This document shows, one piece after another, positions 5,578 to 6,951 of a DNA stretch of 6,951 bases; position 1 is the stretch's first letter, and every line of letters begins with the position of its first letter. Source of the DNA: Clostridia bacterium (lineage in GTDB: Bacteria > Bacillota > Clostridia > Oscillospirales > Acutalibacteraceae); NCBI GenBank assembly GCA_900763035.1, contig CAAFIS010000154.1:1-6951 (forward strand), written 5' to 3'. The notes under the pieces are model-generated. The model saw only the letters and a program-made list of their open reading frames with translations, ran no database searches and was not told the origin of the DNA. The position numbers were made by a program, and so were the translations under genes.

Positions 5578-6950
5578 CATTTCAGCTTCAGCGACAGCTC
5601 GTCGACGATGGAGGTGATGAACATCGCCAGCTGCGTGAACAGGCTCCACAGCAGCAGCGCAAGGAACAGGATGATCACGATCCCCAGCAGCGAATACAAC
5701 ACCGCCGCCACCGTGCGGGCGAACGAGAACTCGTGCACGGCCTTCAGTCCCAAGATCATCAGCACCGCGCTCCAGATCACCGCGATCGCCAGCAGCAGGT
5801 GCAAAAACGCGCCCTCCTCGGCGGTCAGCACGTTCGTCAGCACCAGCGACAGCAGCTGATAGCCGATGTATGGGAGCAGCCCTACCGCCAGACAGTAAAC
5901 GATATCGCCGAGCCGCCCGGAGCCGTCCATCATCGTGGACACGAACCAGTTGGCCATGACGAACAAAAAGAACACCAGCACCGTCTGCCCCAGCATGGTC
6001 AGAAGGCTAAAGTCCTCCGCCGCGTGCTGCACGAAGATGTAGCCGCTGTATTGCCAGCACAGCGCCGTGGTGAAGAACCACGCCGCCAGCACCGCCGCGC
6101 TGACGGCGATGCGGCTGCGCCCGCCGCGGCGCACGGCACAGGCGAAGCCCTCCGTGGGATGGAACAGCGTATACCACACCCGGCGCGGCACGCGCATGGC
6201 GGCGGGGTCCTCGTCCCGGGCGCGGCTGACGCGGTCGCGCGCGTCCGACACCACCACCCACACCGCAAAGGCGAACAGCGCCCCCAAGATCGGATAGGCC
6301 CATACGCGCAGACGCTCGGCGCGCAGCTGCTTGTAGGCATCGGAATACAGCTGCGGCGCATGGCCCAAACGGAACTGCTCCATCGCCGCCTTGTAGTCGC
6401 CGGCCTCCAGCCGCGTTTTGCCGATGCTGATGTAGGCCGGGTCGTACCCGCCCGCATAGCGGATGACCTCCTGCCACAGCTCGACGGATGCGGCGTATTC
6501 GCCCTTGGCATACAGCTCCATGGCGGAGAACGCCCGCTCGCCGAAGGCGGAGGGGGAAAAGCGCGTGACCGTGTCGCCCATGGCGTCCAGCACATAGATC
6601 CGCCGCCCCAGCGTCTCGATCGCCGTGGGGATGCGGAACGTCCCCTCCAGCGTGCCGATGCCGCCGAAGCAGGTGATCCACTGCCCGTCTCCGTCATAGA
6701 CGAACACACGCCCCTGCGTCGCGTCCAGCGCCGCGACGAAGCCGTTGTCCATCACGTCGATGTCGATGAACGCCGTGTCCAGCAGCCGTCCGTCGCTCCA
6801 CGCTACCTCGATATCGCCGTAGTTCTTCCGGCGGAACACGTTGACGCTTTTGGCGTTCATCTTTTTGATCTCGTCCGTCGAAACGACGCTGCCGCCCGCC
6901 ACGCTTTTCTGCGTCACGGTGAACACGAAGCCGTCCGACGTGATATCTAA
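5577..6950 (-). CDS. Propeller/TPR/YIP1-type membrane protein, 5' end outside window
   Basis: The frame is open from the window edge to TGA at 5577-5579; a GTG at 6926 is an internal Val, not the start. The visible 457 residues (numbered here from that GTG) divide into three. Residues 1-125 look like the last blades of an NHL-type beta-propeller: FVAALDATQGRVFVYDGDG at 63-81 and a second unit IYVLDAMGDTVTRFSP at 110-125. Residues 133-205 form TPR-like helical pairs, with AKGEYAASVELWQEVI (140-155) and EAGDYKAAMEQFRLG (174-188). A membrane helix (209-227) follows, then FHPTEGF (255-261) and a YIP1-like membrane domain with about five helices: 272-290, 308-330, 341-366, 374-397 and 405-430. YIP1-like domains are integral membrane modules of uncertain function in bacteria. 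The propeller and TPR part probably lies outside the cell, before the first helix; this depends on an unseen signal sequence. It is 14 bases upstream of the DUF5696-like start and clearly in the same operon. Confidence 0.87.
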   Translation of the reverse strand, partial: LDITSDGFVFTVTQKSVAGGSVVSTDEIKKMNAKSVNVFRRKNYGDIEVAWSDGRLLDTAFIDIDVMDNGFVAALDATQGRVFVYDGDGQWITCFGGIGTLEGTFRIPTAIETLGRRIYVLDAMGDTVTRFSPSAFGERAFSAMELYAKGEYAASVELWQEVIRYAGGYDPAYISIGKTRLEAGDYKAAMEQFRLGHAPQLYSDAYKQLRAERLRVWAYPILGALFAFAVWVVVSDARDRVSRARDEDPAAMRVPRRVWYTLFHPTEGFACAVRRGGRSRIAVSAAVLAAWFFTTALCWQYSGYIFVQHAAEDFSLLTMLGQTVLVFFLFVMANWFVSTMMDGSGRLGDIVYCLAVGLLPYIGYQLLSLVLTNVLTAEEGAFLHLLLAIAVIWSAVLMILGLKAVHEFSFARTVAAVLYSLLGIVIILFLALLLWSLFTQLAMFITSIVDELSLKLK

Positions 6951-6951
6951 G

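Noticed and set aside
3391..5859. A plus-strand open frame of over 800 codons opposite the DUF5696-like gene and the end of the YIP1 gene
   Set aside because: It is rich in Arg, Gln, His and Ala with no recognisable domain, and it mirrors the codon pattern of the real minus-strand gene in GC-rich DNA. It also runs across the junction between two good minus-strand genes.
6924..6926. GTG at 6926 as the start of the YIP1-type gene
   Set aside because: The frame stays open upstream to the window edge, there is no ribosome-binding site before it, and the residues before it read as continuous propeller-like sequence.
1..6951. CRISPR arrays, insertion sequences, tRNA or rRNA genes, or a riboswitch
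   Set aside because: No spaced direct repeats, transposase-like frames, terminal inverted repeats or tRNA-like folds were seen, and the only gap over 15 bases (1242-1372) is too short and shows no recognised riboswitch pattern.

Overview
The window holds one co-directional gene cluster, read entirely on the minus strand (right to left), with no sign of a gene on the plus strand. In transcription order it carries: the 3' part of a membrane protein with beta-propeller-like, TPR-like and YIP1-like parts (6950-5577, N-terminus outside the window); a secreted 767-residue protein recognised as DUF5696-like (5562-3259); two inner-membrane permease subunits of a CUT1-type carbohydrate ABC transporter (3262-2360 and 2347-1373); and the first 413 codons of the matching solute-binding lipoprotein (1241-1, C-terminus outside the window).

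The high GC content, strong AGGAGG ribosome-binding sites, lipoprotein-anchored binding protein and this gene set suggest a GC-rich member of the Firmicutes (Bacillota), most likely a Clostridia/Oscillospirales-type anaerobe. This is an inference from style and gene content; no marker gene is present. The YIP1 / DUF5696 / sugar permease / sugar permease / binding-protein grouping is one I recall from Paenibacillus and clostridial genomes, where the YIP1 and DUF5696 members are not functionally characterised.

The first four genes are tightly packed: a 14-base gap, a 4-base ATGA overlap, then a 12-base gap, each with a strong ribosome-binding site lying in or next to the end of the preceding gene. 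The last gene is set off by a 131-base intergenic stretch containing a perfect TATAAT box and an excellent ribosome-binding site, so the binding protein probably has its own promoter in addition to any readthrough. No ATPase gene is visible, as is usual for CUT1 systems that share an MsmX-type ATPase, although one could lie outside the window.

Working model (inference): the binding protein captures a carbohydrate outside the cell and the two permeases import it using a shared ATPase. The secreted DUF5696-like protein, which resembles a beta-sandwich plus barrel glycoside hydrolase, processes or senses the glycan. The propeller/TPR/YIP1 membrane protein acts as a membrane-bound scaffold or sensor. 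The least explained and most interesting part is the pairing of the DUF5696-like protein with the YIP1 fusion inside a sugar-import operon.
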